In this document: positions 62,162 to 64,000 of the stretch, in pieces
Position numbering within the stretch: position 1 is the stretch's first letter
Layout: every line of letters begins with the position of its first letter
NCBI RefSeq assembly: GCF_007995245.1
Contig: NZ_VCBA01000003.1
Coordinates: 437,184-501,183 of the forward strand
DNA length: 64,000 nt
DNA from: Tateyamaria sp. syn59
Lineage (GTDB): Bacteria; Pseudomonadota; Alphaproteobacteria; Rhodobacterales; Rhodobacteraceae
Reading direction: 5' to 3'
The notes under the pieces: model-generated
Told to the model about the DNA's origin: nothing
The model's input: only the letters and a program-made list of their open reading frames with translations
Database searches by the model: none
Translations under genes and position numbers: made by a program

Positions 62162-63962
62162 GGGGTCGGTCTCCTCTTTGACGGGCATGCGCGGCGGCGA
62201 ACCAACCGCCATCACGCAGCAGCATCTTGGGTGCGCCATCCTCGACCACGCGTCCGCCATCCAACACCACGACCCGGTCACAGTCAGACGCAAGTGCGAG
62301 GTCATGGGTGATCAGCAGCGTCGTGCGACCGCGCGATACACGCGCGATGGCGCTTGAGACGATAGCCTCCGAAGGGCCATCAAGCCCGGTGGTCGGCTCA
62401 TCCAGGATCAGGATCGGAGTGCGACGCAAGAGCGCGCGGGCAAGCGACAGGCGCTGGCGTTGCCCAGCCGAAAGCGACCCGCCCCGCTCGGCGATGACGG
62501 CATCGAGGCCACCGTCCATAGCTGTCACGAAGTCCTCGGCTGCGGCGGCCTGAAGCGCATTCTTGATCTCGTCATCCTCAACATCGTGGCTCAGCCCGAG
62601 CAAGAGGTTCTCGCGTACGGTGCCGGAAACGATCAGCGGCTCCTGCGGCACGAGGGCGATCTGCGCCCGAAGCGAGGCGAAGGTTGCATCGCGCAGGTCC
62701 ATGCCATCAGCCGTTACGCGACCCGCGTCAGGATCGTGCAGGCGCAGTGCCAGTGCCGCGAGCGTCGACTTGCCCGTGCCGGATGGTCCAACCAAAGCAA
62801 TACGTTCGCCCGGCGCGACCTTCAGGTTGAGATTGTCAAACACCGGCGTGCCGCCCGGATGCCCGAAGCGGACGCCTTCAAAGGCCATTGCACCCGAAAG
62901 CGCCGGGGCCGGTACGGCACCCTCGCGGTCACGCACAGCGTCGGTTTCGTCAAGCAGGCCGACGACGCGCTCACCCGCGGCGAGCGCCTTCGCAAGGCGG
63001 GCGGCGTACTTGGCATAGCCGCGCACTGGGCGGAACGTATGCTTGAGGTAGGTGACGAAGATCAGCAGATCGCCGGGCGTAATACGGCCCGAAAGCACTT
63101 GCAGAGTGCCGAAGAACAGGATTGCGGCCAATCCGACACCCGCCAGGACATCAACCGACCGCTCCAGTCCCGCAGTCAGACGCGCGCCTCGAAGGCCCGC
63201 CTTCATGTCGCCCTCGTTGGCACCCCCGAAGACCGCTGCCGTCCGCGCCTCCAGGCCCAACGCCTGGACCGAACGGATGCCAGCCAGCGTCTCGGTCGAG
63301 GTGGCCGCAAGATGGCCCTGGCGTTTGCGTTGTGTGCGGCTGACTTCGCGGATGCGGCCTGTCAGCACGCGCGACAGGATCATCAGGATGGGTAGGGGTG
63401 CCAGCGCCACAAGCGCAAGCTGCCAGTCGAGCCACAGCATGACCCCGACCATGCCGCCGAAGATCAACACATTTGCCGCCAGCGGCATCGCTGCCGTGAC
63501 CATCGTCTCCTTGAGCATGCCCACGTCACCCACGAGGCGCATCGTCAGATCACCCGACCGCGCGCGGGTATGAAACCCGACCGACAGCGATTGCAGATGT
63601 GAAAACAGATCAGCGCGCACGCGTGTCAGCACCGTATTGCCCACCCGCGCAAAGCCCATCGTCGCGAGGAATTGGAAAAGGGCGCGCAAAAGGACCGCTG
63701 CAAGCAGCCCGAACGCGCAGAGCGTCAGCACCAGCATCGGGTCGTATCCTGCCAGCGCAGGCGCGCCCGACGCGGATGGCACGACGCTGTCGATCACGAA
63801 CTTCAGCGCCCACGGCTCGGCCAGCTTCGCAACGGTGGCAAGGATGAGGGCGATGACCGACCCCGCAAGAACGACGCGATGTCCGCGCAGGTAAGGCGCA
63901 AGGCGGCGCACGATCCGGCCCAGGCCCGGCAGCGTCTCTGAAAGGGTGTCGGGGCGGCTCAT
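62145..63962 (-). CDS. ABC exporter with fused membrane and ATPase domains
   Basis: The 605-residue half-transporter of the MsbA/lipid and drug exporter class has six membrane helices over about residues 30-310, then a nucleotide-binding domain with Walker A VGPSGTGKST, Q-loop VPQEPLI, signature LSAGQRQRLSLARAL, Walker B ILILDEPTTG and the H-loop ITHDLAL. It should act as a homodimer; the cargo is unknown. It overlaps both the kinase gene downstream and an upstream gene (ATGA), so all are one operon. Confidence 0.92.
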   Translation of the reverse strand: MSRPDTLSETLPGLGRIVRRLAPYLRGHRVVLAGSVIALILATVAKLAEPWALKFVIDSVVPSASGAPALAGYDPMLVLTLCAFGLLAAVLLRALFQFLATMGFARVGNTVLTRVRADLFSHLQSLSVGFHTRARSGDLTMRLVGDVGMLKETMVTAAMPLAANVLIFGGMVGVMLWLDWQLALVALAPLPILMILSRVLTGRIREVSRTQRKRQGHLAATSTETLAGIRSVQALGLEARTAAVFGGANEGDMKAGLRGARLTAGLERSVDVLAGVGLAAILFFGTLQVLSGRITPGDLLIFVTYLKHTFRPVRGYAKYAARLAKALAAGERVVGLLDETDAVRDREGAVPAPALSGAMAFEGVRFGHPGGTPVFDNLNLKVAPGERIALVGPSGTGKSTLAALALRLHDPDAGRVTADGMDLRDATFASLRAQIALVPQEPLIVSGTVRENLLLGLSHDVEDDEIKNALQAAAAEDFVTAMDGGLDAVIAERGGSLSAGQRQRLSLARALLRRTPILILDEPTTGLDGPSEAIVSSAIARVSRGRTTLLITHDLALASDCDRVVVLDGGRVVEDGAPKMLLRDGGWFAAAHARQRGDRPHAIAS

Positions 63963-64000
63963 GCGGCGTGGCGCTTCGGCAGGGCCCGCTCCAGCAGGCG
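63959..64000 (-). CDS. 3' end of an upstream gene (last 13 codons)
   Basis: In the frame that ends with the TGA overlapping the ABC exporter's ATG, the sequence reads RLLERALPKRHAA and stops. It is probably the C terminus of the operon's preceding gene; too little is present to name it. Confidence 0.5.
   Translation of the reverse strand, partial: RLLERALPKRHAA

Overview
The window reads as chromosomal DNA of a marine alphaproteobacterium of the Rhodobacterales (Roseobacter group). The evidence is high GC with dense, overlapping operons, a complete ethylmalonyl-CoA pathway gene set (ccr, ecm, mch, mcl2), a LuxR/LuxI pair of roseobacter type, an alphaproteobacterial LexA box (GAAC-N7-GAAC), and a TCA gene order suc / mdh / sdh typical of that order. 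No rRNA, tRNA, CRISPR array, insertion sequence or phage gene was recognised.

Layout. Positions 1-11000 hold the 2-oxoglutarate dehydrogenase / succinyl-CoA ligase operon on the minus strand (sucC, lipoprotein, methyltransferase, sucD, sulfotransferase, sucA, sucB running off the left edge), a divergent glycosyltransferase, a class III cyclase and mdh. Positions 11100-17200 hold a TauE/SafE carrier, an acetyltransferase, the mcl2-nnrU-DUF1737-mch operon and two exported DUF proteins. Positions 17230-21950 are the sdhCDAB operon, with a sulfotransferase-like gene and a lipoprotein between sdhA and sdhB. Positions 22000-25700 are accessory: an unrecognised protein built of two repeats, a DUF1989 protein, deoD and an H-NS-like protein. 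Positions 25978-31346 carry ecm and ccr around a PlsB-like acyltransferase. Positions 31438-33119 are a quorum-sensing locus. Next come a RecD-like helicase, a TIGR02186/TauE pair, a BMP-type purine nucleoside ABC transporter (36510-41280), an nfu-GFA-tsaB-rimI operon, an RTX/Hint protein, an amino-acid and stress block, a LexA-box gene, rimO, AsmA, a decayed phosphomannomutase, kdsA and a capsule exporter pair. A gene-poor 0.8 kb stretch follows, then a tandem-kinase / ABC exporter operon that runs off the right edge.

How it fits together. The suc, mdh and sdh genes supply the TCA cycle. The ccr, ecm, mch and mcl2 genes let acetyl-CoA be assimilated without a glyoxylate shunt and feed malate and succinyl-CoA into that cycle. 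The strongest new signal is a two-part palindromic operator, GTGATCAC-N13-GTGATCAC. It lies about 115 bp upstream of both sucC and sdhC with identical geometry, implying one regulator for both operons. Both operons also contain non-TCA genes for surface-type modification and small lipoproteins.

Other signals worth following are a LexA box on a small two-repeat protein of unknown function, a 68-codon gene overlapping luxR behind a GTTAACAC palindrome, the unrecognised two-repeat protein at 22120-23085, a fused double APH-type kinase next to an ABC exporter, and a phosphomannomutase pseudogene with at least three visible lesions. All calls come from reading the sequence and knowledge of protein families; no database search was run.
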